This document shows positions 23,801-35,000 of a stretch of DNA of 40,366 nt, piece after piece. The notes beneath the pieces were generated by a model, which was not told the DNA's origin, did no database searches, and saw nothing but the letters and a program-made list of their open reading frames with translations. The first letter of the stretch is position 1. Each line of letters begins with the position of its first letter. This stretch comes from Branchiostoma floridae (lineage: Eukaryota > Chordata > Leptocardii > Amphioxiformes > Branchiostomatidae): positions 9,155,263 through 9,195,628 of the forward strand of contig NC_049992.1 of NCBI RefSeq assembly GCF_000003815.2, given 5' to 3'. Made by a program: the position numbers and the translations under genes.

Positions 23801-25033
23801 AATATGATCTTAATAAAATAAGCCAAGAGTACATTAAGCATAATGTGATAGGTATGGAAATTGTAATTTTTCTGCCAAAGAAACAATCCATTATGACAAG
23901 TGGCCAAGATTAGCGTATCCAAGAAATATCATTTCTATCATTAGACACATGAAAGTCGAGTGCGCATGTGCAGTTGAAATGCATTGTGGGCTGAGGTCAA
24001 AATTCAAAGTCCCCCACTTGTAAACAGCTCTTCGTCTAGACGTGTTTGGGCCGTTTCCACATGGTTATTTTTTGTTGTATTTTTGAGAGGCCTTAACCTC
24101 TGACCTTACCCACAATTCTCTTACCCACAATCCTCTGTGGTGCTGGGATTGTGAGATTTACCATTCTCGATGGCTTTTAAAAAACAATAGCCTGTTCTAC
24201 TTTTCAGACTAGTTTCGTTCACGTTTTAGTCTACCAAAAATTATTCTCTGTTTCACACGAGTCAAAACCAAACGTATGTTCACTTGCAGATGTGTGACTA
24301 ATTATGAAAGAACGTCGATGGACCAAAGCCAAATGCAGGAAGGGGCGTCATCTGTTTATCCACTTTGGCAAAATGTAGGTTTTTTTCCGCTTGATCATTG
24401 GGTCTACTGATCGCCATCAGTTTATTACATCTTGATCAATGAGGGCCATGTTACATTCGGCGTAGGATTGTGGCTGGGGCTTATCATTGAGGCACTGTCC
24501 TTATTAATTCCTTTGAACATGTAAAGATCAAACATAAACTTACATAGAAGAAAAAGAACACTTGCTGGTGGAACTGTTCTAGCCCCCTATCTAAGTTAAC
24601 AAATGGTGATATAACAGATTGACAGACCAGAAAATAATAATTATGGTAATTGATATTCCGTTTGATTAATGCATGGTGGTAGAAACACTCGCTGAAGTAT
24701 GTAATGACTTAACTGGGCTTATCTTTCTGCCAGTCTGTCTATCGGTATGTTTGTGTTTTTTACACTGCAGTTTACCGAAAAAAGGGTGAAGTCCGCTATC
24801 TCTGAAATACTTTGTTATGTAGAGGTTGTCATTGACACAAATCTTCATTTTATTGTTCATGGCAGTTTATATTACGTCTTTTTTCGTTGGTTGCACAGGT
24901 CATGGCAGAAGAAGATGCATCCTCGTTTCGAGACAGGTTGCAGTATCTTCCCGGCCGCCAGGGGACGTCGTGCCGTTGTTACGCGGGTTGGACAGGAGAG
25001 AGATGTAGCGTTGGAATTCATGAAGAGTTGTGA
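18198..25033 (+). CDS. HYAL: Hyaluronidase (GH56 family), gene 1
   Basis: Nine exons: 18198-18361, 18814-18967, 19745-19882, 20559-20804, 21165-21395, 22117-22206, 23646-23747, 24290-24374, 24899-25033; about 450 residues. An alternative start at 18219 gives a tighter signal peptide. Hallmarks: RPFNIVWNVPS near the N-terminus with Cys50; GVIDWE-x-WRP with catalytic Asp137 and Glu139; GFYLFPDCYN (Tyr210, Cys215) with a partner Cys near the exon 4 end; ALYPSIY (Tyr254); VVIWGAW (Trp332); ENC (Cys344, expected partner of Cys50); and a C-terminal EGF-like CRCYAGWTGERC. Exon 6 is 90 bases and covers the same block as a separate 90-base exon I recall in human HYAL genes. GH56 enzymes hydrolyse beta-1,4 N-acetylhexosaminide bonds in hyaluronan and chondroitin, outside the cell or in lysosomes. 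Oddity: exon 7 ends in phase 0 at its consensus donor, but exon 8 reads only if two bases precede it. Confidence 0.88.
19011..19173. mobile_element. CTCCAAGCAGA-family foldback element, copy 2
   Basis: Termini TAGTCTCCAAGCAGACCC / inverse, with arms of ~60 bases (acggtgcc, agtatcaaagctggc). Flanked by cctcttgtg (19002-19010) and cttcttgtg (19174-19182), a 9-base target duplication with one mismatch. Lies in intron 2 of hyaluronidase gene 1, starting 43 bases past the donor. Confidence 0.85.
19612..19736 (-). mobile_element. SINE 3' portion directly upstream of hyaluronidase exon 3
   Basis: Read on the minus strand it gives aaggcacttaacacgacttt, gaacatgagtacctagc and ggccgtccttcggatagg, the last a common SINE 3' motif. 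It shares its body with the SINE at 2.06-2.23 kb. Its boundary nearest the gene is vague (19712-19736) and is within ~10-35 bases of the exon 3 start at 19745. Confidence 0.65.
19894..20104. mobile_element. CTCCAAGCAGA-family foldback element, copy 3 (long arms)
   Basis: Termini TACTCTCCAAGCAGAGG and its exact inverse, with arms of about 85 bases (ttttatcgggctttctattt and inverse) around a short centre. The flanking cggtgagc (19886-19893) and ctgtgagc (20105-20112) look like a target duplication of about 8 bases with one mismatch. It starts 12 bases after the end of hyaluronidase exon 3, so the left target copy overlaps the donor region. Confidence 0.85.
20195..20395. repeat. Repeat rich in 'accaccgcgaaaa' blocks
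   Basis: Blocks tcgcggtggttttatg, ggtggccgcttcaccgcc, aaaaccaccgcgaaaa and aaaaccaccgcaaaa occur in both orientations within 200 bases, suggesting a decayed inverted-repeat element in intron 3 of hyaluronidase gene 1. Confidence 0.5.
20825..21060. repeat. (TG)n microsatellite just after hyaluronidase gene 1 exon 4
   Basis: TG repeats begin about 20 bases past the exon 4 donor (aag/gtgacc) and continue, interrupted, to about 21060. Repeat-derived frames here are not genes. Confidence 0.95.
21775..21990 (-). mobile_element. Possible retroelement 3' end, antisense
   Basis: On the minus strand the segment ends 'gcccatatgggcaagg...caaataaagatcattgtcatt', with an AATAAA signal just before its end, as expected for a retrotransposed 3' terminus. 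It sits in intron 5 of hyaluronidase gene 1. Family not identified. Confidence 0.35.
22768..23064. mobile_element. Palindromic element with an assembly gap at its centre
   Basis: Left arm 22768-22812 (gcaaaagtttaaacttgttc ... agaagggactc) and right arm 23021-23064 are near-exact inverses. The 100-N gap at 22883-22982 lies between them. Intron 6 of hyaluronidase gene 1. Probably a foldback element whose hairpin stopped sequencing or assembly. Confidence 0.75.
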
Positions 25034-25360
25034 AAATAAACCAATAAATAAACAAACAAATAGATAAGTAAGTAATAAACAAGAAACCTGAATGCTAGTG
25101 TCATGTTGTGCTGGAAACACATTTTCTATTTTTTTTACGGAAGCGTTGTTTTTGTACGTACTTGTTCGGATCCATGAGCTACTTGATTAACTTCTCTAAT
25201 TAAACATCCAATGTCCATTATATACCATCACTGTGGTTTCTGATTACTCATAAACTTACCAAACTAGATATGAATTATCTTGTTAAGATTAATTTTTAAC
25301 TCGGAGTGATCCTATTTCTGACCAACCGTTCGAAGCACATTCGAGCATTTTGAGCTCCTT

Positions 25361-25874
25361 CACTATTCTCCACTTACACACTTCCCATAATTAAGTGCGA
25401 GAGGGTTCCGGATATGGATGTTACTTGGATGCTACCACAGTTGCTCAGGGTGCGAAACCAGGGTGGAACCAGCTAAAACCTTCAGTACGAGGGCGGAAAA
25501 GCATATAAACTAATAAGTTGTCTGGCGAATATAGTACAGTTATCATTTGGGCCGAGAATCTTACAAGTTTTGTGGTCAGAAGTAACTACCTAACACGTGC
25601 ACCACTGTGGCTGTTAGTTGGTTTCTTCCGATGACCTCAAGGGCCACACCTTGGCGTTTCGTCTGCAGCCTTTGTTTTTTCCTGTCGGAAAGTGATTAAA
25701 CCATTGTCCTGTGATCGGTTCCACACCAAACTATCATCTCCTTGATGTTTTCTGTGTTCGGAATTGGTTAGAACCAATTTTCTGTGCCCTTGGAGTCAGT
25801 TCCGGAGTTCGGAGCAGCCATATCCGGAACCCTCTCGCACTTAATTATGGGAAGTGTGTAAGTGGAGAATGGTG
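25361..25874. mobile_element. DNA-transposon-like element with ~55-bp near-perfect inverted ends
   Basis: The left end (attctccacttacacacttc through gagggttccggatatgg, to about 25417) is repeated inverted at about 25818-25871. The ~400-base interior has no coding frame I recognise. It occupies most of the ~1 kb between the stop of hyaluronidase gene 1 and the start of gene 2, ending about 190 bases before the gene 2 ATG, so it may supply part of that promoter region. Confidence 0.8.
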
Positions 25875-26064
25875 TCAATCAAAATCAAGTTACAGAAGCG
25901 ACATCTAACGGAAGTAGTGTTAACTGCATGTACTCAATTGACGCTCGCTCAATTGGATTAAAAAAGTGGGCGGACCAGTAGTGCAAGTAGTACGCTATTA
26001 TTGACTACTACTTATTCCATTCGACTGCATATGTGTTTCAAGCTAGTGTCTGCCTTATACAAAC

Positions 26065-29000
26065 ATGTCGACGTACACACCAGTTTCCAAACCCGTCACC
26101 CTTGCACTGTTGACGGTGAGCCTGTCAACGCTATGCCTCGGGGGGCCGTCTCTTCCGGATAGACCCTTCAATGTTATCTGGAACGTACCAAGCAGGTCAT
26201 GCAAAACAAAATTTGGGTAAGTTCAAATCAAAGAGTTAACTAATCACATTGTAGCTTAAAATTCGTATTTTTTAAATTTTTGTCCTTTTTCATTTCCGAG
26301 CGTTTAACACGTACGGCGCTTTGGAATGACTAGTGGTGAATGAAGGTGTTGTTTTTTAGCAGACGTTTGATTGTATTGAACTGCATTATCAGACACTCTA
26401 TAATCCTGATTCAGTCAACCGTTGGAATGTCTTCTCTGAATGGTTCTTCTAGAGTTGACCTGAACCTGGGACAATACGACATCATAGTGAACCCAGGCGA
26501 GGCTTTCATGGGCCCGTACATATCACTGTTCTACGAGAGAAAGCTGGGCATGTGCCCGTGTTATCACGAGTACCATCTAGACCAAGCGATCCATGGCGGC
26601 CTGCCACAAGTGAGTGCTATACTTTCTACTGATAGCCTTGACACTAAAATGTCACATTGTTAAACACAAAAGAATACGCAACCTACATAACGTTATATGG
26701 AAAGTACTTTGATAAAGAAAGGAGATGTCGGTGTGATGAAAGGACAGATGGATGATATGGTCTTTACAGTGAATTTCAGTTCAAGCTAAACACAAGTGGG
26801 TATCTGTATCTGTATCTGTATCTATATAGCCGGTATAACCGCCATTCGGCGTAACACACCAGCTTCGCAGGCACGCGGCGCGGCAGCAGCTGGTTATATT
26901 ACACTGAACGATCCGTCACACCTAACTTTTGCACATCTAACTGCAAGCGTTCTTTAAAACTATCCAGAGAAGATGCCCCTACTGTACTTGGTGATAACAA
27001 ATTCCAATCTACGATAGTTCTGGGAAAATACGAATTTTTGAACACATCAATCCTAGCTTGGAAACTCTGGTACTTGAAGTCATGGCTGTTTCTTGTTCTT
27101 TTTTGAGCTGGTATTAGATACTTATCAGTCGGTACGTCCACCAGCTTATTGGTCATTTTGTACATCATGCAAAGTCTGGACATTTTCCTTCTGTCTTCAA
27201 GTGATGTCCACTGTAGATCTGTTTTCATTTTGGTAACACTAGCATCCCTGTTGTAGTTGTTTGTACAGAATCGGGCAGCTTGGTTCTGTACCCTTTCAAG
27301 TTTATCTTTGTCTTTCTTTGTATACGGATCCCATACTGTTGCAGCATATTCAAGGTTAGGTCTTACCAGTGACGTGTATGCAAGTGATTTTACGCTGGCT
27401 GGGCATGCCCACAAGTTACGTTTGATCACTCCCAATGTCTGTTTAGCCTTGGTTGTTATTTTGTTAACATGGACACCCCACTTCAGCCCAGTTGTTAACG
27501 TAACACCTAGGTATGGGTGGCTTTTTGTGGTTACTAACGTCTGACCACAAAACTGGTAAGGGGACACATTTGGCGTGCGTTTGTTCGTTATGTGCATGAT
27601 ATAGCACTTATCAGGATTGAACTGCATAAGCCATTTCCTTTGCCATTCTTCCAGGGTGTTCAGATCTTTCTGAAGAAGTTGTGAGTCATTCTTTGCAGAT
27701 ACCTCTATATATAACAGACAATCATCGGCGAATAACCTCACACTTGAATCGAGATGGTCTGGCAAGTCGTTTATGTACAAGAGGAAGAGCAATGGTCCCA
27801 GAACAGTCCCTTGTGGAACTCCCGATGCTACTTTAACTGGAGCTGAGGCCTTCCCTTCTACCACTACCGTTTGCTCTCTATTCGTCAGGAAAGCCTTTAA
27901 CCAGTTTAATGTAGAACCTTGAATTCCATAGTACTCCAGTTTTGTTATGAGTCTGCTATGTGGGACTTTGTCGAAGGCTTTAGTGAAATCAAGTATTGCT
28001 AGATCCACCTGTCTTTTATTGTTCAGTGCCCCAGCTATGTCGTGAACTGTTAAAATAAGCTGTGTTTCTGTTGATCGCTTTGCTCTGAAACCATGCTGGT
28101 AGTCCGTTAGTATATTGTGGCCTTCCAAGTGTTTCATGATATGGCTATGAATAATGTGTTCGAGTAGTTTACAGGAAATACAGGTAAGTGAAACAGGTCT
28201 GTAGTTACTGGGAACCGCTCTATCTCCCTTTTTGAAAATGGCGCATATGTTTGCATCTCTCCAGTCTTGGGGGATTTCTCCTGTGTCAAGCGATTGTTGG
28301 AAAATGTTAGTCAAAACAGGTGCGATTTCACTGGCTGTCATTTTGAGGAACCAAGGCGGTATTTGGTCGGGCCCGGATGCTTTGGACGGATTAAGGCCTT
28401 GCAACATTTTCTCTACACCATACGTAGAAATGTCTATATGTTCCATAGGAGGGGTGCAGGGGTTTCCAAGAGATGGCATGTCTGTGGTGTCTTCTTCAGT
28501 GAATACACTTTTAAACTGTGAACTGAGTGCTTCTGCTTTCTTTTCACTGTCACTTATAATGGTGTTCCCCACCTTCAGAGTGGCTACCCCAACAAGGTCT
28601 CTCCTCAGGCCTTTTATGTATGACCAGAATGTTTTGGGTTTGTCAGTTATAGCTTCTCCAAGTATGTTCGCCACGTATTTTGAGTGTGCTGATCTTATGC
28701 TTTTCTGTACTCCTTTTTTTACTTTCTTGTATTTGTTCCAGTCTTCCTCTTGCCCTGTTCTCTTAGCTTTATTGTAAAGACGTTGTTTCTTCCGACAGTG
28801 TCTTCTTAAGTTTCTGTTAAACCAAGGCAGGTTGTATCTGCTTGATGTCATTTTACTAGGAATGTGCTTGTTCATTGTGTGCTTCATTTTTCCTTTGAAG
28901 TCATCCCATTTCTGTGTCACTGACATGTCTTTTGTTCTCTGGTTAAAGTTTGTAGCATAGTCCTCGAGGTCATTCTTGATAGCCGGCTCGTCAGATTTCG

Positions 29001-32000
29001 TGCGAATGTACACTTTCCTTTTTGGTTTTTTGTTCTGTTTGGGTGCCAAGTTCACGTCCACTAGAACCATGTCATGGTCACTTATTCCCGGAACTACTGT
29101 GGTCTTTTCAATTATGTTTGGGTTATTAACTAAGACCAGGTCCAAAATATTACCATTTCTAGTTGGTTCCTGAACTGTTTGGAATAGCCCATGGTTATCC
29201 ACTAAGTGCAGTAGTTTCTGTGCCTGTCCTGTAGAGCAGTGACCACCAATCATGTCTTCCCTATCCTTATAATGCATTTAATGGCAAATAGAAGCTGTCA
29301 AAAGTCACCTACCTGACGTTTCGTTCTCGAAAAACTAACATTGAGAGGGTAGCCCGGCTTCTAAAATGTCCATTCTCAACTTTTCGGAACTTTCTGACCA
29401 CTGGAACACATGTGATTTGCATCCAAACGCAACTCGGTGACCTTTGACCCCATCTGGCACTACAATGACAGCTACATAACAAACTTCTTTCTAGTGTCCA
29501 GGCACCCAAAACAGGCTTGAAAGTCTGGTTTTTTCGACATAATAAAAAACCTACAACCCTTACCTGTAGAATACAGCTCCAAGATGCCAACATTTCCAAA
29601 GAAAAACACATCTTCTGATACTTTTAAAAATCAATCCTGAGGGGACTCACCGGGGACCTTCTGCGCAGCCGTCAATTAGGGTCATTGCCCTGTATGGTTC
29701 TGAGCGTTGTCTGTTGTGCTGACATCCCAATTTATACCGGGGGTATTGAAATCTCCAAGAATGATCACATTGTTGGAGTTTATCTTAGTTCCCACTTTAT
29801 TTATAGAGTTGTCAAGCTCACCCTAGGGTACTACACCTGCCACAAGTAGTTACTATAATTTCTTCCGATGACCTTGACACAAAAGGTCATACTGAGCCGT
29901 TAAACATGGTATCTGATCGGGACGTACTTGGATAAGGAAAGGAAATGTCAATTTTATGAATGGGGCAAAGAGATGGTGTTGTATTTACAGTGAAGTTCGG
30001 AAGTTAATCGATTTTTTTAAAAAGAACATCGAATCCACGGAAAGGAATTTGGCAATAGAATTGAATCGGCTTGAATTGAAATCACTAAGCTTATTAGTGA
30101 CGTAGCTTCGCGTATAGCACTGTTTACATAGCCGATGCTGTAGGTCTGATGTGATTTAGGGTTTTATCATGGTCAATGTTGACCGATGAAGATCCTATAC
30201 ATCTTTTAAAATGCTACGTTTATGCTTTTTATTGTGATGTGTAACTTATTTATTGATTACATTTAAACATTTCATAATGCAGAGGAAGCTGTCCTGTCAT
30301 TAGCTAGCTGAGAAACAAAATTGGCCATTAACAAATTTGACACTATATAAAACATATTTGAATCCGTTTGATTGTTTCAGTCATACACATGGATTTAGTC
30401 TTTTCAGGGTTCTCTGTAATCTCCAAGCAGATCCTACGATAGCACAAGTTAGTATCAAAAGCTGCCAGAGGAGTGAGGCCGGTCTATAGGAGTGTGCTTG
30501 CCTACCGGGATCTGCCAACTGAAACAGGGAGGAGCATTTCTATTCAACTATGGTGTTAATGGCAAATGTACCCCTGTTGGCTGACTACACTCCTTGGCCA
30601 GTTTAGTACTATATTATGCCATCGTAGGATCTGCTTGGATATTAGGTTCTCTGTCGTGTAACGTTTTCTTGTACTTGTGGCAATGGAGGTCCCGTGTCTG
30701 GGTAGAGCCATACCCCAGGCACGTTAAAGAACCCGCCACACGTGCGATGGCGCGGTGTGAGTGGTTCAAAACATACAGTACCTTGGCCGCACCAGGGGCA
30801 ATTACTGTCGTATTGAGGTCAGCTGAGTGGCGCCGAATGGCAGCTCGCTCCAGACCCTTGCGATTTAGCCTCACCTATTGTAAGCTCCTCGCAATTCAGC
30901 CCCGGGCTGCAAAGAATGAGTAGTCGGCCAAACCCGCCCAAACCCAAACCAATCTTTTACTTGTACTTTTTACGCAGACAGTAGATTTATCTGATCACAA
31001 GGAGAAAGTTGCAGACGACATAGCCCGTATCGTACCTGATGCCGACTACCAGGGGCTGGGTGTCATCGACTGGGAGTCCTGGAGACCGCTCTACGAGAGG
31101 AACTGGGCAAAGAAGGTACAGAAAATAGACACAGAAAAGGAAATCCTATATTTCAGACTGTTTCCGGGGCCTCCCGGGCCCAGCCCAATATTTTTGGGGT
31201 CCCAAGGAATCCCCCCCCCCCCCCCCCCCCCCCCTAGTTGAAAGAATGGGAGAGGCCTGGGATGTGGCAAAGTCTCTGCCTATAGGGGTACTAGTAGCCT
31301 CCACCAGGCCTTCCTACGGGGGTACAGACGGGGATCGTACAATTCGGGAAAAAAAATCGGGAAATTGGCCAGGGGAGTCTGTCTACGCTAAGATTAATGT
31401 TTCTCCTCCACGGCAGGTCAAAACTACCCTGGCAACGCAAATTATTCTCCCTATAACAGCCAGCGTAGTCAATCTGGCAGAGACTAGGGTACTAGTACGT
31501 TAGCTCACCTAGCTTGGCCCTAGAAACAGTCTGGCATCCAGGCTACGGAAAGGCAGCGTTTGCAAACTTATGGCATGTCATTTTGTAGTAAGATACATTT
31601 AGCAGTAACAAAACACAAACTCATAGTATCTCTTTTCAAATTACAAAGGACATCTATAGAAAGCAGTCTGAGGAGCTCGTTCAGTCAAGACACCCAGATC
31701 TTTCTAAGAAAGAGGTGAAAGCCAAGGCTAAGGAGGAGTACGAAACCGCCGCGAGGGCCATGATGGAGGAGACCTTGGACTTGGTGAAGAGCCTGCGCCC
31801 AGGAGGATTCTGGGGGTTCTACCTGTTCCCGGACAGTTACAACAGCCCGGGCAGTATCCGGAGCAGGAAGGGAAAAACATACGGCTGTCCACAGGTAGGT
31901 TTGCCTGATTTGTGTTTGACAGCTGTCACTCAAAGTTGTGAAACATTCTCTTCTCTCAGCTAAAATAGCTACATGACTTCCCCATCTCATGACAGGCGCC

Positions 32001-35000
32001 TACGTATGTCCAACTCGCTGGCTTATTCAGCACTGATTAGCCATCAGCCAATCAGATACTCCCATCTGTAGGAGGTAAAGTTACCAGCCAATCGCATTGC
32101 CTCTTGACCGTAGGCGACGACGTGATTGGCTGTTGACGGCTGAACCGTTGGAAGCTAACGCAACTAGAAGGGCGGATAGTACATTAGTAGACCGGTACAC
32201 CAGGCTTGCATGTAGAAGTGGTTGACATAGCAGATCTAGAGTATGGATTTATGCAATAAATGATCATGATACACGCTTTTTTGACCAAGTTTAGATCTAT
32301 TACGTTCCTTTGTTATGTGATGAACACAAGGAGGAATATTGAGTCTATCGCTTCTCCTGTGTTCTAGAAAGTAAAGGATCAGAACGACAGGCTAGACTGG
32401 CTGTGGGAGGGTAGCACAGGACTGTACCCTTCCGTATACGTTACCTACATGTTCAAGAACATGGTCAACACGGAGCAGTTTGTCCGGGGAAGAGTGAACG
32501 AGGCCTTCCGGGTCATGGACTCCAGGCAGGGGCAAGACATCCCGATATACCCCTACATGTGGCTTAGGTATGCGAATGAATGAATGATCGAATGGACCAA
32601 ATTATTGTTTCCCTATCTTGTATATGATATGTGATTTGAAATTTCATCATATGCTTTCTATGAATTTATATCCCGCGTAAATATAGCAATCTCAGTCAAA
32701 TCCCTTGTTACCTGCATGTATGCAGGTATGGTTTTGATGCTGGTGGAAACTTTTCGGTAGCCGGGGATGTAGGGCGCTGTATCTCGTGAACGGATGGTGC
32801 GAGCACAACGATTTTTGGTACGTGGGTTGGGGGTGGTAGCCTGACACTCAGGTGTGATTTTGGGCCTCCTGGCGCTTGACCTTGACATTGAAGGTGGCAT
32901 TTTTGGTGTTTTTGGGGCACTTTTGGCGCTGTGTGTCCGGAACGATACGCGCGATTGCAACGATTTTTGGCGCATGGGTGGGGGGTTGTTGCCTGTTGCC
33001 TAGGATTGACTTTGGGCCTTGTCGCGTTTGAACTTGACCCGGCAGGTCGAATTTTGTGTCCGGGAGGGGTGTTTCCGGAGTTATATCTTCTGAACGGCTG
33101 GTGCTGGCGCGATGATATTTGGCACATGTGTCGGCGGTGGCTGAATAATGCTCAATTTTGATTTTGGCGCCCTTGGTGCTTGAACTTGACATTTTAGGTT
33201 ACCTTTTGTGCGGGCACGGGGCGTGCGCTGTATCTCCCGAACGCAAGGTGCCATTGTGTTGCCATTTGGTACGTGAGTTGTTTGTGGTGTCCTGGTGGTC
33301 AGGTTTGATTTTGGGCCTCCTAGTGCTTGAACTTGATACTGTATAGGTTGACCCTGTTTTAGTGTGGTTGGGGCATCCTCCCAATATCTGCTTGGTTTTA
33401 AAAACAGATTATGGTTGGGTGTAGAACCATCATCTGGCCTGGGCCACCTTCAATGTATCAGGTTACTTAGTGGCACTGACAGTTTGCCAGATGACGGGAG
33501 TGTGCCAGATTATATATCTGTTGGTCAGGTATAATTGGAGTTTGCTTATTACTCTTTGTGGTGTTTCTAGAGCTGTATAGTACTGAGTTTTAAGTTCCGG
33601 TACAAGTTCCTTTACCCTGTTGGCAATCATGGTTGAACTTGAACTTAAACAGAAGAAGATGCAATTTTCTAATGTGGAGGAGAACTGTATAGAGTGTGGG
33701 CATAAGAGAAAGGTATGTGTATAATTTGTCCTGTGTTTCTTTTTGTTTCTTTGGTAATGCCATTTCCATACTGTATACAGGTAATTTGTTGTTTTGGGCT
33801 AGTCATATTCGCTTGGTTTTTGGGCCTGCTTAATCTATGGTACAGGCAGGGTTAAGTGGTGGAGGCTTAGCTTTGTTCTGTTTTAAATTCAGTATCGTTT
33901 GTTGCATTTTGTCGCGGCAAATATATGATGAAATTCCCCTTCTAAGCAACTGCTCATTGGTTTGTGGGGATGTTTGCTGGGTGTTTGCTTTGACTACAAC
34001 AGCTTCTGAACTTTTCAAAGCTTCCATTGCCAGCAGCTTGCCATCTATAAATGGGATTGACAAGGACATTTTTCATAGTAAATTATGCTGTTAAATTTGG
34101 CTTAGATACTACAGGAGATTTAGGTTTGGGTTGGATGGATTGAATGAAAATATCATACCACCCTGGGGACTAACTGTTGCTGCTGCATGGGGGCTACCAC
34201 TATTCATGTTGTCTAATGTCTATGGAACTACAGATAAAAGTATCATTGGTCAAATTATGCGAGTAACATTCCGATGTCAAGTGAATAACACCCCAGAAAT
34301 AAATCTTTAATGAATATCATTGGAAGAACACAAACCAAGGAGACTTAGCAGCTGCATTAGGTCAGTACATTGAAATAGGAAGATATTAGTATATCATGTG
34401 ACAGAGTAACTACATGTGCATGGGCCATCTGAGACAAAAAAAGGTAGCGTCTCAACAACTTCAAAGTACTGTGGTTGGTTACATACTTAAGAAATCGGAG
34501 TACGTCGAACGGTGGCCNNNNNNNNNNNNNNNNNNNNNNNNNNNNNNNNNNNNNNNNNNNNNNNNNNNNNNNNNNNNNNNNNNNNNNNNNNNNNNNNNNN
34601 NNNNNNNNNNNNNNNNNNNNNNNNNNNNNNNNNNNNNNNNNNNNNNNNNNNNNNNNNNNNNNNNNNNNNNNNNNNNNNNNNNNNNNNNNNNNNNNNNNNN
34701 NNNNNNNNNNNNNNNNNNNNNNNNNNNNNNNNNNNNNNNNNNNNNNNNNNNNNNNNNNNNNNNNNNNNNNNNNNNNNNNNNNNNNNNNNNNNNNNNNNNN
34801 NNNNNNNNNNNNNNNNNNNNNNNNNNNNNNNNNNNNNNNNNNNNNNNNNNNNNNNNNNNNNNNNNNNNNNNNNNNNNNNNNNNNNNNNNNNNNNNNNNNN
34901 NNNNNNNNNNNNNNNNNNNNNNNNNNNNNNNNNNNNNNNNNNNNNNNNNNNNNNNNNNNNNNNNNNNNNNNNNNNNNNNNNNNNNNNNNNNNNNNNNNNN

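Larger units (their letters stand above)
26802..29836 (-). mobile_element. Antisense LINE (CR1/L2/Jockey-like), 5'-truncated, inside hyaluronidase gene 2 intron 2
   Basis: The minus-strand body spans a short endonuclease piece (29688-29830), an interruption (about 29232-29687), the long coding frame (26899-29226), a ~75-base 3' UTR with a GC-rich hairpin, and a (GATACA)n tail (minus sense) at about 26802-26828. Simple-repeat tails of this kind are typical of several non-LTR clades. The element lies opposite to its host gene. Confidence 0.85.

Noticed and set aside
28232-28777. 181-codon plus-strand frame
   Set aside because: Antisense shadow of the LINE reverse transcriptase.
26601-29995. 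The flanking direct repeat as the LINE's own target-site duplication
   Set aside because: It is ~160-175 bases long and clearly diverged while the LINE frame is intact; typical non-LTR target duplications are short and as young as the insertion.
31246-31503. Possible foldback element around the tactagtac motifs
   Set aside because: Only short inverted matches (tactagta, tctctgcc); not enough to define ends.
32765-33360. CRISPR-like array
   Set aside because: Units are ~150 bases, degenerate throughout, with no short exact repeats alternating with unique spacers, and the genome is eukaryotic.
33830-34069. 79-codon minus-strand frame
   Set aside because: No recognisable motif, and an equally long frame exists on the other strand; likely chance.
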